Assembly (NCBI GenBank): GCA_013400975.1
Contig: WBMZ01000246.1
Location: forward strand, 24,325-88,324
Length of the DNA stretch: 64,000 nucleotides
Direction of reading: 5' to 3'
DNA from: Atrichornis clamosus
Taxonomy: Eukaryota; Chordata; Aves; Passeriformes; Menuridae
The position numbers were made by a program, and so were the translations under genes. Below are positions 35,221-48,345 of this stretch, piece by piece. Position 1 is the first letter of the stretch. Each line of letters begins with the position of its first letter. The notes beneath the pieces are model-generated. The model did no database searches, was not told where the DNA came from, and was given only the letters and a program-made list of their open reading frames with translations.

Positions 35221-38200
35221 GGACTTTCCCACACACAGGGCTTCAATCATGGGGGTAGACAGTTCTATACTTGTGTTACCCTATGTGGGTGATCCCACAG
35301 GAGTCACCACTGTTATTCTTGTTCTCAGAGCAAGTTTGGGAATTGGTTAGATCTTTACAAGTCTCTGGAGTTAATGGTAGGCCGTGTGAGTCATCCCGCT
35401 CTGTGTCTGTGCCTGGATACAAGCTAGTCATCCTCAATCCCTTTTCTATTTAGATGAGGACAAACAGCACTGCTAGGCTGTGATTCAGATGGTGTGTTGA
35501 AGTCTACACTTGGTCAGAGGAATTAGCTGCAGTTGAACAGAATTTAGGATGGGAGGAGATATATGTCTGAGCTCAGCCTCTATTATCTCTGGAGAGGACA
35601 GCTTTGGCTTGAAGTCATCTATTTCCTTTCCAACATGAGCTCTTGCAGGCCAGAAATGGCAATAAAAAGTTCTTTTTAACCAAAACTCTAGAAATTCCTC
35701 AGATGCGCACAGCAATGCCCCTTGCTCCGTTTCTCAAGGGACACAAAAAATCCCCTTGTACCATTCAACTTTTTTCCTTTTAAAGCCAAGATGGATCCTT
35801 ATGATATTTCTTGCAGGGGCACTTGCTTGCACAACCAGCCTCAGATCCTCTCTTCATACACATCCTAGGAATCCTTCAGTTTCTTCTGTTGGAAAACTCT
35901 CCCTTTAACATGCCGCACACAGGGAACAGAAGTTGAACCAGGACTGAGTGCAGGTAAAGAGGTACCTTGGCTCACAGACTGGTGACAGGCACTTCCAGAG
36001 TGTGCATTTGCCTGGCAGAAAGGGCAGAGATGCTTGAGAGACAGCAAGGTGCTGCTGCCACTTCAGATGTGCATTTGCAGGATGCGTCTGGTGCGATCAA
36101 GAGGTGGAGGCAGGCTATCAGCTTCCCTTTTCCAAAAAAATATTGAATAAAACTCCCTGGTTTCTCTTTCTATGGGGAAGATGCTGGTGGCACGATCCCT
36201 CCAATGGTCTCGCTGCTGGCTTACACGAGGGAGTAATTTTCACTGGAAACTAATCTTTACTGTGTCAGAGTCTCAGTGTCAATTTTATCTGTGTTTCTTG
36301 CTGTCACTGCTATTTTCCTCAGCAGCAGTGCCACTAGCCCAGCTATTAGCCACAGCTGGGCTTTACCTCAGAAAGGCCCAATGTCTTTTTACTCCAAAAG
36401 TTACAGAAAGGGGCAGCATTAATAACAGTAAAATGATGCTAAAGGCATTGCTGCTGAAGGGTAAAAGAGGTTAACTGGGCAAAGCTATGTTGGTCTGACC
36501 CAGGCAGGATCCCAATAGCAGGCTTAGAGTTCACTGATTTATATTCACATCCTAACCTGAGCTTTGCAACTGGAGCCCATTTTCAAAGACCTGTCTAAAT
36601 AGGGGCAATCAGGAAAATGAACCTGACTTAACCAAAAGTGTGACTTGAAAGAGGATTAGCTGCCATGTATTTGTGAACACTCCTAGGAAGAATAAAAGTC
36701 GACTTGTTTCTATTTATTTTGTTCCACTTTTAGCAGGGAGCTAATTAAAACTAATTCATTTTTATTCTCAGAAAGGATGTTAGCTATTGAATTTAATGTA
36801 ATTTAATGGAATCACTTGAAAGGCTGAGTCATGTTAATGTTGGGGTTATTCTGTGTAAATGAGTTCTATTTTAAAAACCCTTGCCAGAAATTTAAACTCC
36901 CCATATCTTCCTTGGATCCTGATTCTGCAGCAACCATAGTTGGCTCCTTGTATAAAACTCTCTTGAAGGCCAGTAGCTGTGGGAAATCTTTCTTGCTAAG
37001 TGCTAACTGTAGCAAATGGAGGCTGGAGAAATTAAACAATCTGATGGTATAAGGAGTAGCAGTTTTGACAGCTGAATTCTGTTCCATAATAATGTTCTCT
37101 GAACCCAGGAAATTAGGATATATACTTCTTGCTGTATCTTGTGGTCAGCCTTTCTTGCTGTGGACAAGCCTGTAGACACAAACCACCAACAACAAAAAGA
37201 CCACAAAGCTCTGTGGTTACACAGTTGTTTGTCTGTGGGATCTGCATAAATTGCTTGTAATGATAATCTCAGAGGAAATAAAGTACAAGTAAATGCATCC
37301 ATCCCTTTAAAACAGGAATGTCCTTGTCTTGAAAGCCATAAGATCGCTATTCTGTCATTTACTCTAACCCTAGCTTGCTTGACAACATCTTTCCCCTTTT
37401 GCTTCTGAGGCAGTGGTGTACATGTTCCTGTCCTACTGAGCCATTATAACAGGAGAGCTCAGAATGGCAAGTGCTGTTTAATAAGCTACACCGGCAGTAG
37501 CTACAGTGCAGAAATTTTCCATAATGAATAATTTGAATGTATAAAAATAGCCACATGCATAAAATGTTTAATATTTCACAATACAAATATAGAACCAATA
37601 ATTTTTTTAAGAAAATATTAAAGCAATTGCCCAGTAAGAGAGGGAAAATGCTTACCCACCTCGATATAACTCAGAGTAGTAACAATTTCATAAGACATAT
37701 TCACCTTTAATCTCTTTCAGGAGCTTCTGCCGGGTGGCAGAAGGCAGACCATTTCCTCCCCCCTTCCCCTCCACCCTTTTTTCCCTATTTAAAAATCGTT
37801 TGGATTCATCATAATCAACACAATATATGTGCAATCATGAAAAATAGCCTGCAGCTCTGCTGGATGAAGCATATCAGCTTGTTCTCCAGTTTTAGAAAAT
37901 TCTATTTTACAGCTATAACAATTGCAATGAAGAAGCAGAGTTGCAAAGAGAAGCTGCTTGAGAAACACACATAAGTATTTTGACAAAAAGACTAAATGAT
38001 AACAAACAAGGTCCTTATGAAATCATCAAAAAATAAAAAGTAATAAAAAAGGAATTAACCAGAGAAACACTCAGGTGATATTGTTATCTATGTTGTTTGT
38101 GAAAGTAAATTGACAAGTGGAAAAAGAAAAGTAATCTCTGATATACAAGCAAATCTTGAGTTCTTTCATGATATAAAAGCTCGTCCTTGCCCCTGCAAAA

Positions 38201-41164
38201 CCAAAATGCAAGTAAATCTAGCAACAAAGTCCTAACTTTTCATCTCCTTATTGCAATGCTATGACTTGTAGATTTTCTGATCTACTCTAATTCTGTGATA
38301 TTTTAGGTTAAAGATGCAAAAAAATTGCCTTGATAATAAAGAGTTTTCAGGTACTCCATCTCTGTTTTCAATGCCTCATTATCTTTATTTATAGTATCTA
38401 AGGTCTGCAACTTGACAGGACTCTGTAACGCTTTACATTTTACAAGTGTAGGGACAAAGCATCCTACTTGTCCTCTACATGTTTAGTGCTGTCAAATCAT
38501 TAAAGCTCTCCCAAGGGTATCCCTCCTTGCCAAATTTGAGACCTTATTAAGATTTACAGGAGGAGTTTGAGATTGGTGAACAGCAGCAGCATATTTCCCA
38601 ACTGAATTTGTACCAGACAGCCAGCTCCAGGTCTTAGAAGCTAGTCTTATTTTTCTGAAATTGCTGTTTCTTAGGCCTCATAAATAATGATAAACAACAG
38701 TGACAAAAAATGAGCTGAGAATAACATGAAAAACTAGAGAATAGTGCACTGAAAAGTGCACTGGCCTGATTCAAACCTCACTGAAGGAGAAAAGATGTGT
38801 AGGTTGACTCAAGAAGCTCCTCACCCAGCTGTAGGAGCAAACACGTGTGAGAGGCCTTGCAGCCCACTGACTGTGGAACTCACAGGTGTAGAAACCCATG
38901 TCAGTCTTCACTCCCAGTCCTTAGCTCCTCCTGCCAGGTGGATCTTAAAAGGATCCCCTAACTCTCTGAAAATGAAGACTTCTATAATCTCCCCTGTTGC
39001 AGAAGTTTATTCATGCAGAACTCAAGATACAGCAGGGAAACTCATACAAATAATACTACAGAAAAAGATGTCAGGAGGAAAAAACCCAATATCTACCTCC
39101 CACTGCAACACTGTGTTCTTCTTGATATCTTTATAGAAACAAAAATTTAAGGCTGAAAGTGATTAATATTTTTCACAGAAATTATAGTGGGGAGTAATTA
39201 GATCAGACAGTGATGGAACTAAGAGGCCTGGGAGAAGATTCAGCTCTTCATCCTGAGTAAAAGAGTAACAGTGATAAATAAGGTCACATACTTTAGAGTT
39301 GATGCCTGTGGTTAAAAGTGATGTAACTGTTGCCTGTCAGCATAGGAGATCATGGAAAGAAGTAACTGGAAGAGAATCCTAGCAAATGCACTCGTGTGTG
39401 TGTGCGTGTTATAATTTTGAATTCTAATTCTGTCCTTCATTGTGCTTACGCCTTCTCCCACTTTGGTGCCTACACACATTGTTGCAGACAATGAGACACT
39501 GACTGCTGATCTCTGGTTACAAGGTTACAAACAGATATTCATCAAACATTTAGTAATTTATTCTAGATCATATTTCTCCACCTCGCATATAAAACTGGCA
39601 TGTAGAAAAAAGTCTAAAGAATAATGTTAAAACAGAAGACTTCTGCTGATTCTGTTCCCAGTATAGAACGGGCTGAAGCTGTGGGAAAAACATGAAGAGA
39701 AATTTATGGCAGGGAGATGTATCACCAGATGGAGAAATCAAAACCTCATGGTGAAATCAAAGAAACACAAAAAACCTGACCTTTCAAGACAGTGATTGGT
39801 GATCCCAAGATACATTGGAAGTTCATTTCATCCTGTTGCAAGATTCTAGTCTTATGGTGAACCTGACTGCAACATCTCTTTTTAACATATTTATTTTAAC
39901 GCCAAAAATTCCTCCCTTTCATTCCTCGATACCACAAATCTCTTAAACTCCCTTGCATTTCCATTGAAACAAATGCCCTGAAGCTCAGCAGGTGGTAGAG
40001 AAAGCCATTGGGGCAGCAGGTGATTAAGGTCCACTGGAAGGCATCTGTTTCTCTACCTGCCCCTCTAAGGGCTCAACCTTGGACTCTGCCACTTAGCCAG
40101 CTATTTATTTTTTATGATGTTGTATTCATGCTTAGAGGGCCTTACTATCAGTCCCTTTTTACCTTTCCCCCCTCCCCAGAACCATAAGGAAATCTGCTGC
40201 CCCTTCACCTTCACTCCTTTTCTTGCAAGTGTCAGCTTTGTCAATCACAGGGAGATGATCCAGCTCATGAAAATGTGTCACAGCAGCCAGAGATTCTGCT
40301 CTGACCTTCAGCTCTGCCCTCTGCTGTGACAAACAAGTTTCATTTGCCACTCAGAGGAATCTGGTTATTTCCAGCAAAATATAACTTCTTTCTTCCTAGG
40401 AGAAACAAAAAGAAAAGACCTCTAGCTGAGGAAGTGTAATAATTTCCTGATTTTACTTCACTTTTTGTTCCGGTCTAGGAACATATATACCAGAAAAAAA
40501 TCTGTATGAATCATTAAAATTGGAGCAAGAAATCTATCCTTTAATTAGTTTTCATCTCCTGTTTGCTAGGGGTGGGAGTTTTCATACAGAGAATGTACAG
40601 TGCAGAACAGGTTACTACCAGAAACAAAGAAATAGATTTTCAAACAAAAATGGTACTATATTCTCTTTGATAGATTTATTCAGGATTTTACTATTTGCCA
40701 TCCATGAACACTTAAATGATATTTGTGTATTTTGTAAATATCTTTAAAATGAAAAATCTCTTTATTACTTGTAATTACATAATTCTAAAATTCCTGCAGA
40801 AATCTGTGACTTAGAGGGTAATGGCTGTGCATGGCTATTATACAGCACTGCAGGATGAAAGCTTCAGTGTTCAAAAGACTTGGTAGCTGAAGGGTTAAAC
40901 CCCTCAATGAACATGGAGCCCAGAACACGGGTTGAGTGAGCCAAAGACATTTTAAAACATGACTGAAAACTTATAAACACTTTGAGACAAAACTACCTCT
41001 CTTATTTTAACCTGAATGTTTCCCTTGAAGTAATTGGTCCCACTCTGCACATATCCTATGATGAACACCTGGGAGCTTTTATGACAACATAAATTGTCAC
41101 AAAACAGAAATGTGGAATGTTATCTTAATATGAATGGGAAAATATAAATACATAAGCCAATACT
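35221..41164. other. Non-coding stretch without recognised features
   Basis: About 5.9 kb. A plus-strand frame of 126 codons (38756-39136) and one of 100 codons (36172-36474) have no recognisable domain; the latter is leucine-rich but lacks a convincing start context. A TG-rich microsatellite lies at 39394-39409. No LTR or CR1 was recognised. Confidence 0.4.
39394..39409. repeat. (GT)n microsatellite
   Basis: About eight GT units with one GC interruption. An ordinary simple repeat. Confidence 0.9.
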
Positions 41165-41295
41165 TCCCTTCTTTTTGATTAGTGTCTCTTTCTTATTGAG
41201 CTCTCAGCCCTTTCTTTTTGTTTAGTGTCTCTTTCTTATTGAGCTCTCAGCCCTTTCTTTTTGTTTAGTGTCTCTTTCTTATTGAGCTCTCAGCC
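41165..41295. repeat. Tandem repeat, three copies of a 43-base unit
   Basis: The block TTTAGTGTCTCTTTCTTATT followed by GAGCTCTCAG recurs with CTCTCAG at 41201, 41244 and 41287, exactly 43 bases apart. Copies two and three are identical over the unit; the first differs slightly at its left end. This is a young minisatellite and likely polymorphic. A unit contains no obvious open frame or known motif. Confidence 0.97.
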
Positions 41296-44200
41296 TCCAA
41301 AACTTGTCCTGTGCAATGTGCTTTTATTATGTCAATTTTAATAGCTTTAAGGCAAAATTCTTTATTCTCCATACAGGAAATACTTTTACAAGTCTCTCTG
41401 TAGACACCTCCTCTATGAAGACTTACTGAATTACCTAGTAAAACCTGAGTATTTCACATATAACCACTTCATGTTGTGATTGCATAATCCTTGATCATGC
41501 CAAAAACTGTTTTCTGAATAACAGCATATAGCCTACAGTTGAATTTTCTTGGATAAAACATGCTTTAAAGAAGTGTATAAATATCCACTGAGCACCCACA
41601 GACTTCTGTTTCATTGCTTCTGAATCCCAGCACCTAATCTTGATTTTATGTCATATACTATATTACAAGGAAATGAAATGCAATTCAGTAAATTATCCAC
41701 TTCAAGTTGTGGCCATTTCAGTAGATGATAAAAAAAAAAAAAGGTCCTTTATCTTCTATTTGTTTTAAATCCCACAAGGATGTTGGCTTTACATTTACTC
41801 TTGGCTTGGGCTTTACTGTGAATTTTCAAGAAGGCTCCTCAAGTAGAGATATAATGAGCAGAGATGTCTTGAACAAAAGTAATCTCTGACTCTTAACACA
41901 AACACTATTTATTGCACATCTAGTAGCAGTAGCATTGTATGTAGTTCCTGGCAACCAATACATTGATAACTGATAGCAGTGAATCTAACATTTCACTCCT
42001 GCTTTTAACAATAATCAGAACACTCCAGAAAACACATTACTGTTATACCAGGAAACAACAGCCTGCAGTGTGTGAACAGCTGGAACCCAACTGGGCCATG
42101 GTACAGCACATCACCTTGGAGTTTAGGCTACTGGTCAGAATATTAACACAGAGGATTTCCTTCTAATCTGTTCATCTTAAGACTCCAGAATTATTAGCGA
42201 TTATTTGATCTACCAGTTGATACCAGTCAGTGTGAGAGACATTGGGAGTTTAGTCTTTCACAGAGATGTACCATAGCCCCCTGCCTTTGGCCCCTAATTC
42301 AAGTGTACAGCATTTTTTTCTCCTGGAAGTTGTTGATGCCAGGCACCTAATCCTCTGCTTAAGTAATTCCACTAGTTTTGGTCTGATGTTCAAAAGTGTA
42401 GAAATTTCCTTTTGAATTAATCCACACTTTCTTGAAACCAACATACTTTAACTGAGATGACCAAACAAAAGATCCAGCATGTAATTTTATGTACCAAGAT
42501 TTGGAAACTCTTTCGTTTTCCAGGAAAAGGGATACACATTGCATTCGGAATAGATCCCATTCCAAGATAAACAATCCCCGACCAGTGTTAGTTTCTTGAA
42601 ATACCTTACTGAGAAATATAACACTAATTAAAATTATTACTATTCAGTTTCTCTGAGAATCAGACCCTTAATTAGTTAAATTATTAAATCCTAATTTGTA
42701 ATCACACTCACGTTTTGAACGAAAAAAAAAGACCACACTGACTTTAAAAATATTGCTATCTGCTTTCCACCATCCATCTGACCTTGAAATTAAAGGCTTT
42801 TCTTTTTCCTGGCTTTACTCACCTGGCGTATTTCAGAGCAGCAGCATTACTGAAGTCAAGAGAAGCATCGATATGGGTAAGTGCTGCTCAAGATGAGTAA
42901 GACTTGCACTATCAAGCCCTGAAATTGTTTGCTTGCCAACAGCCTATGGAGGAAAAGATAATGGTTTACATGGAAAGGTGAACTAGGCTTGATATGAGAG
43001 CTATATACACATCCTCTGATGAAAATGTTATTCTAATCTACTTGTTGAATAGAAATAGCTGGCAGCAAGAAGGTTTTGGTAGCTAAATTTCTTTTTGCTA
43101 CATTTTAAAGACAATGTTTCTTTAGGAAAGTGTGGTACGTTTTCAGAAAACAGTAGCTCAAAATTACATATTCTTGCATAGTTCACACCTGTAGTGTATT
43201 AATAATTAGTCCTTTAACTATTTAACACCTAGGAGAGAAAAGGAGTTTCTACTTTTAAACATTAGCTGACTCTCTCCTAACCCAGACATTTCTGACTAGG
43301 ACTAAACAAAAGGATTGCATTGTATACATTAACCAAGGAATACTTATACATATATATGTGATTCTACACTAGGAACACTGCAGCAAGTGGACTAGAAAAT
43401 TAAGCTTTTCATATTTGCTTCCCGGTGGAAGCTATGTAAAACAGAATAATAAATGATTGTCACTTTATTTCAGAACATAAAATTAATCTTAGAAAACAGA
43501 AAAGTCATGAACAATATTGCAGCAGTATTTCATGGTTCACTGGTTATTATCACTTGCCAACATTAAGGTCACAAAAGAACATTTCTCATTTGTTGCCTAG
43601 AGTATCTGTGACTATATTCCTATTGTCAAAACTAACCTTTCAGAGAACCACAGAGGGGCAAAAAGGAGAGGAAAAACTATTTAAAAGTGTGCTTTCTTTT
43701 ACTGCAGTATGTGGAAAAATAATAATAGAATTAAAAGCTTAAAGCTGCTGGAGAGAGAGCAGGTCACAAACTTTAAATATTTAGTCCCTGCTGTGAGTAA
43801 AGCATTAATATATAAATTAGCAACACACCAGATGGATTCCCTAGAGTTCAAAACCAGAACTTCCCAAACCATCAGTGGTAGCCAAGCCTTCACATAACTT
43901 GAAGTTTTGCTAAAATGGGGAACACAGAGAATAAATTATGTTGGGGGTAACAGGACCGATTATTTCTCGGTCAGTGAAAGTAAACATGGATATCGGTGTA
44001 CACAAAATATAAATATCATCTTTATGGTTCATCCAGAACACAAATTCAAGACACTAATTTAAAGGAAGTGTTGTCTATCCCTCAGTTATACAGAATTCCA
44101 TCCTTCAGTGCTTTTGGGTGGGCGACTGAAACAAATTGCATTTCTTCATCTTATGTCTAATAGAAAAGTATCCACTTCACCCCCTCTTGACACTTATTAC

Positions 44201-46372
44201 TAAATGGTCATATTAGGGTTTGGGAAGGAAATTCAGTATAGCAAAAAGCCTTTAAGAACTATGGCTTCATTCCTACTTGTATTTTTTCTGGAAAGACAAT
44301 TTCAGCCTCTGTAAAAGGTTCTTAAATGGAGACATCATTAATGGCAACAGGACGCACTCAGTGTTGCAAAGCTTAGGAACTACACAGGTGACACAACACA
44401 CAAAGAGACTAAGTGTATGCTAGTGAAATTTAATTTTCTCCAGATAATTCTCTTGACAAGAAGTAGCCTGAGTCAGTATTAATAAATTCTCCTGTTCTTC
44501 AGAACAAAATGTTTGCACCCAGGCAACTGCTTGAGAATGGTCTTCAGCTTATTCTAATTGTCAAAATAAGACCGCAAGTTATTTTATAGAGTGTCAGGTG
44601 ACAAAAGCGTCCAGCATGGCAGGAACCTTCCTGACTATTTAAGAGCAGGCACAAATGAACAGAAGCGTCTGAAAAGGCACCAGCACATTTTACGTTACTG
44701 CCACAGTTGTAGCCAGAGTCCTCTAGACTTTCAGCGGGCTGCTTTACAAGATCTTTCAATAGTTTGGCTAAAGAAAAGCAAATACAAAACAAACCAGCTC
44801 AGCCCAGTAGAAACTACATCAAACTGAGAATTAGTAGAAAAATAATTCATGGTCTTTGTATTTAAGAAGAATAAGTAACTCTTAAAATATTAAAAGATAA
44901 GGTTTGGACACATTACACATTCAACAGATTCAAGTATCTACTTCCCCACTAATGTGTGAACACAATTTCCATTAACATCAATGGAAAATGCTTAAGTTAA
45001 CCCCTCCACTGTATCATATCAAGGGCAAATTCCTACATCATTTGCCTTTGTTACTGATTCAAATACAAGCTGTGAATACACCAGTACACAGATTACAGTA
45101 CAGTTCAAGGAGTGGAAAAAAATCCCTGCATACTATAAAAAGACTCCCTACTTTGATTTTATTTATTTTTTTAATAAGATACAGTGTTCTCCAAAGTGAC
45201 ATCCTGACTGAGACTCAGTACTGGCAGGGTACAGGGAAAACAAACCATTAGGCTTGTTCCTGTAAGCTACTTTTTATGGTGGGGTCATGAACTCTTTCCC
45301 CCTGACTAGCCTCACTCTAAAATAAAGTGTCTGGCTTGGATATAAAAATGTTTGTGTTTTGACAGCTCTCCTGCTCTGCTTTTTCAACCCGAGCATAAAA
45401 GGCCAGCAGCAATGAGTTGGCAAAGTGTTTCCAATTAAGCATACATATAGGGAGCTCCTTTGCCAGTCTCCAGCAAGTGATCCTCCCCGGAACCCCCAAG
45501 TGCTCTCCTTGGCCAGAAATTGACTTTGGAAGCTAATTGATTCTTACATTAAGCCAAATTTTAGAACATCTTTTTTCAATAAAATACTGCTGATGCAGAG
45601 CAAGTATTCAGGAAGACCACATTATCAGCAATGATAATTTTCTGTATTTTTTACATTATGGTTTTTATGTTGAGGGATCTCCAAGCACTTCATCATTATT
45701 AACCTAAGGCAGCAAATGTCACCATCACTGGGATGAAACACTGCTGTCTGGATGAGCACCAAAGATGCATACCTCACTGCCTCCCACACTGTTCATATTA
45801 TGTATTTTAAGGAAGTGTGGGGAAATGCAAATAAATGAATAAATGCATTTATAGTGCATGATAAATAAAAATTTCTTAAGCCCAAGTGAATGAAGCATTA
45901 CTTGTAGGATGACATCCTCTTGCAGCTACCTGAAATTCTCTGCAGCTGAGCAGAAGAGGAATAAACATTTCCGCATTTCATCATAGAAAGCATATAAATT
46001 CATACCTGACCTAGAATCTGTCTAGGAAAGTTTTTTCCCTGAACATACCATTAAAAAAATTAGTAAAATTATTGATCTTTTTAATAAATAAAACAAAGGC
46101 CAGAGTATCCTCTTTCACTGTTATATTTCAGAAGTAGCTGTGCATAAGACTGGCTCTGCTACGAACTCTAAATTGAGGACATGTTTACTGATAGGTCTGT
46201 TAAGTTTCATGAGGCTTTCTACAAACTCAGACTGAGATCTGAGTCACTTGCAGGTGCCAGAGAAGGATACAGACAATATTTTGAGCAAACCATGTGAAAT
46301 GCAACAGGTTTCATTTCATTTCTTAACAGAAGGATTTTTATCAGCATCAGTTAGGTTTTGCTCTGATATTTT
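41296..46372. other. Non-coding stretch with one palindromic repeat
   Basis: About 5 kb. Apart from the palindromic repeat at 42811-42926, an adenine run at 41731-41743 and a six-base-stem hairpin near 43953, I see nothing. Open frames stay below 90 codons. Confidence 0.4.
42811..42926. repeat. Palindromic repeat of an old amniote type, second copy
   Basis: Inverted arms CTTTACTCACCT (about 42813-42824) and AGATGAGTAAG (about 42891-42901), with a centre containing TACTGAAGTCAAGAGAAGC. The right end reads GACTTGCACTATCAAGCCCT, close to the end of a palindromic element common in reptile genomes. Its GTAAGT/GTGAGT strings mimic splice donors on both strands, so exon predictions here should be distrusted. 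Confidence 0.5.
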
Positions 46373-47056
46373 CACAGAATCATATAATGGGTAAGGTTGG
46401 AAGGGACCACTTCTGGTCCAACCTCCCTGTTCAAGTGAGATCATCCCAGAGCAGATGGCAGAGAATCATGTCCAGATGGTTCTTGATTATATCCAGGGAG
46501 GGAGATTTCACAACTTTTCTGGGCAGTCTGCTCCAGTGTGTGGGTCACCTGCACTGTAAAGAAGTTCTTCTTCATATTCAGGTGGAACTTCCTGTGCCTC
46601 AGTTTCTGTCCATTGCCTCTTGTCCTATTGCTTGGCACCACCAAGCAGAGCCTGGTCCATCCTCTTGCCACCCTCCCTTTGGATTCTGATAAGGTCCTTT
46701 GATAAGGTCCCTGTCAGTTGTCTCTTCTTGAGGCTGAACAGGCTCAGCTCCATCAGTCTTTCCTTGTAAGAGAGATGCTCCACTCTCATCTGTGTAGCCA
46801 CTCCTGAAACCACTCCAGGAATTCCATGTCTTTTTTGTCCTGAGGAGCCCAAAACTGGACACAGGACTCCAGATGTGTCTCACCAGGGCTGACAATGCTC
46901 TTCCTAATGCACCCCAGGATACCACTGGCCTTCTTGGCCACCAAGGCACTGGTGGCTCATGAACAGCTTGTGGTCCAGCAGGACCCCCTGGTACTTCTGC
47001 ACAGAGCTGTTTTCCAGCAGGTTGGTCCCCATCCTGTACTGGTGCATTTTAGGTTT
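46373..47056 (-). mobile_element. CR1 LINE fragment, 3' end and thumb region
   Basis: A 684-base CR1 copy in reverse orientation. The left edge is the 3' end (CACAGAATCATATAATGGGT, AAGGTTGGAAGGGACCA). Then come the 3' untranslated blocks GTAAAGAAGTTCTTCTTCAT and CTTGTCCTATTGCTTGGCAC, then the end of the second open frame. On the minus strand that frame holds VEHLSYKERLMELSLFSLKK (about 46730-46790). Further right are CAGGATACCACTGGCCTTCT, a CTTGTGGTCCAGCAGGACCC block and CCATCCTGTACTGGTGCATTT. The catalytic palm is not included. A 13-base duplication lies at 46688-46711. This is the best-preserved CR1 in the window. Minus-strand open frames of 116 and 75 codons belong to it. Confidence 0.95.
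46688..46711. repeat. 13-base tandem duplication inside CR1
   Basis: GATAAGGTCCTTT is followed directly by GATAAGGTCC. One unit is expected in CR1 at this place, so the second is a local slippage event after insertion or in the parent element. Confidence 0.85.
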
Positions 47057-48039
47057 CTTTTAACTGAAAAAACAATGTGAAAATCATATCCTTCTCAAAC
47101 TAAAAGGGAAGCAAATTCCTTAAGTGCAAAACCACAAAAACTCATATAAAACTGGTTGAAATTATGTAAAACCATCCACAGTGAGATGATTACTTGATAA
47201 TGATCAGTTACTGAGAACACTGTAAATGACAAAGAATTCAGTGTCAAACATTTAGGGGCAGTGAGATTTTGCTCTTGTTTTGGCTAGTATTATACCAGTA
47301 ATGGTCAGGAAGAATTTTTCCCCTCCAATTGAATTTAGGCAGAAGGTGGGTCTGTTTCTTTTGTTCCACCAATTATACAATCATTTGCGTTCTTACAAAG
47401 AATTCTGTCAGTAACGCACATTTCCTGACATAAAAAATATTGATCAAAAGGTTTCTATAAAGAATCCAAAAAAACCCCTGAAAAAATGGATACAATGACA
47501 CAAAATGTTGTCTGATATGCTGCAACTAAGCCATGTAAGTAAAGTCTGGAAGGGTCGTAATTATTATTATTATCAGATCTTCCTGCTTTTGTAGACCATT
47601 CCCTACAGAATGCTGAAACTCACATGGATGCCAATCCTACACACTGAATATATTTTATTGAATAATTTATAAAATACCTCCCCATAGACTACACAGGATT
47701 AATAAATAAGTCTCAAGCAGGTAAGAAAACCAAAGAAAAGCTGTTCAACTGACCAGGAAACAGGCTTAAAGAAAGAAGGGGATTTTGACCCAGAGAGAAG
47801 ATATTCCTCTTTTCTCTCTTCACAAGTTAAGGGAGTTATAATTCAACAAGTTCACAATAAATTATTAAATATAGCTTGTAGTAGAAATTGATAAAACAGA
47901 TGAAAAAAAATACAGTAAGAAATTCACTAATGGCTTGAAGCATAGTATTCCCCTGTGAGTTTATATCCCCTTAATCCACAACCTGCCAGTGTGTAGAAGC
48001 CATGTGCTCTCCTACCAAAGACACATATATCCAGTCACC
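47057..48039. other. Non-coding stretch without recognised features
   Basis: About 1 kb, AT-rich, with a short TTA run near 47560-47573. Nothing recognised. Confidence 0.4.
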
Positions 48040-48345
48040 CCTCGACACTGCCTTTGCTGGGGTGACTGATGTGGAAGGTTCGCTGTCCCCAGGGGGACCC
48101 TGGGACCTCCTAAACTGTTAACAAATCACTTGTAGATAATTTCCTTTTCCAGTGATTTTCGGAGATGCAGTCAGTTCCTGTTCAGGCAGCGGGGGACACA
48201 GCCCATGCCCACATCATTCTCTGCAGCAGGAACAGTTTAGGGCAGGTTAATCTCCCCCATGGCCCTGCCCAGCCCAGGCATTCCCTCTGGGAGCACAGGC
48301 TCTGAGCCGGTGGGAGCACGGCTCTCCTCTCCGGTCAGGAAGGTG
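48040..48345. promoter_or_regulatory. Local GC- and CpG-richer stretch, function unknown
   Basis: About 300 bases that are distinctly richer in G+C than the flanks. Several CpG dinucleotides are grouped (for example in GGTTCGCTG, TTTTCGGAG, GCAGCGGGG, GAGCCGGTG, GCACGGC, TCTCCGGTC). At its right end GTCAGGAAG/GTGAGT makes a good plus-strand donor, preceded by an acceptor-like CTGCCCAGCCCAG at about 48276. Between them a 63-base open segment reads in one frame. It may be a small CpG-rich regulatory element, a promoter, or an exon of a non-coding or coding transcript. I recognise no protein, and it may equally be a fragment of an unknown repeat. Confidence 0.25.

Noticed and set aside
42823..42849. 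A 27-base minus-strand microexon with a strong acceptor (CTTGACTTCAG) and donor (GCCAG/GTGAGT).
   Set aside because: The splice-like strings belong to the arms and centre of a palindromic repeat, and no neighbouring exon keeps the frame.
43953..43971. GACCGA...TCGGTC hairpin with a six-base stem.
   Set aside because: Short stem with no flanking signal; such hairpins arise often by chance.
46387..46949. Open frames of 100 and 116 codons on both strands.
   Set aside because: All fall inside the CR1 copy; they reflect the element's 3' region, not a host gene.
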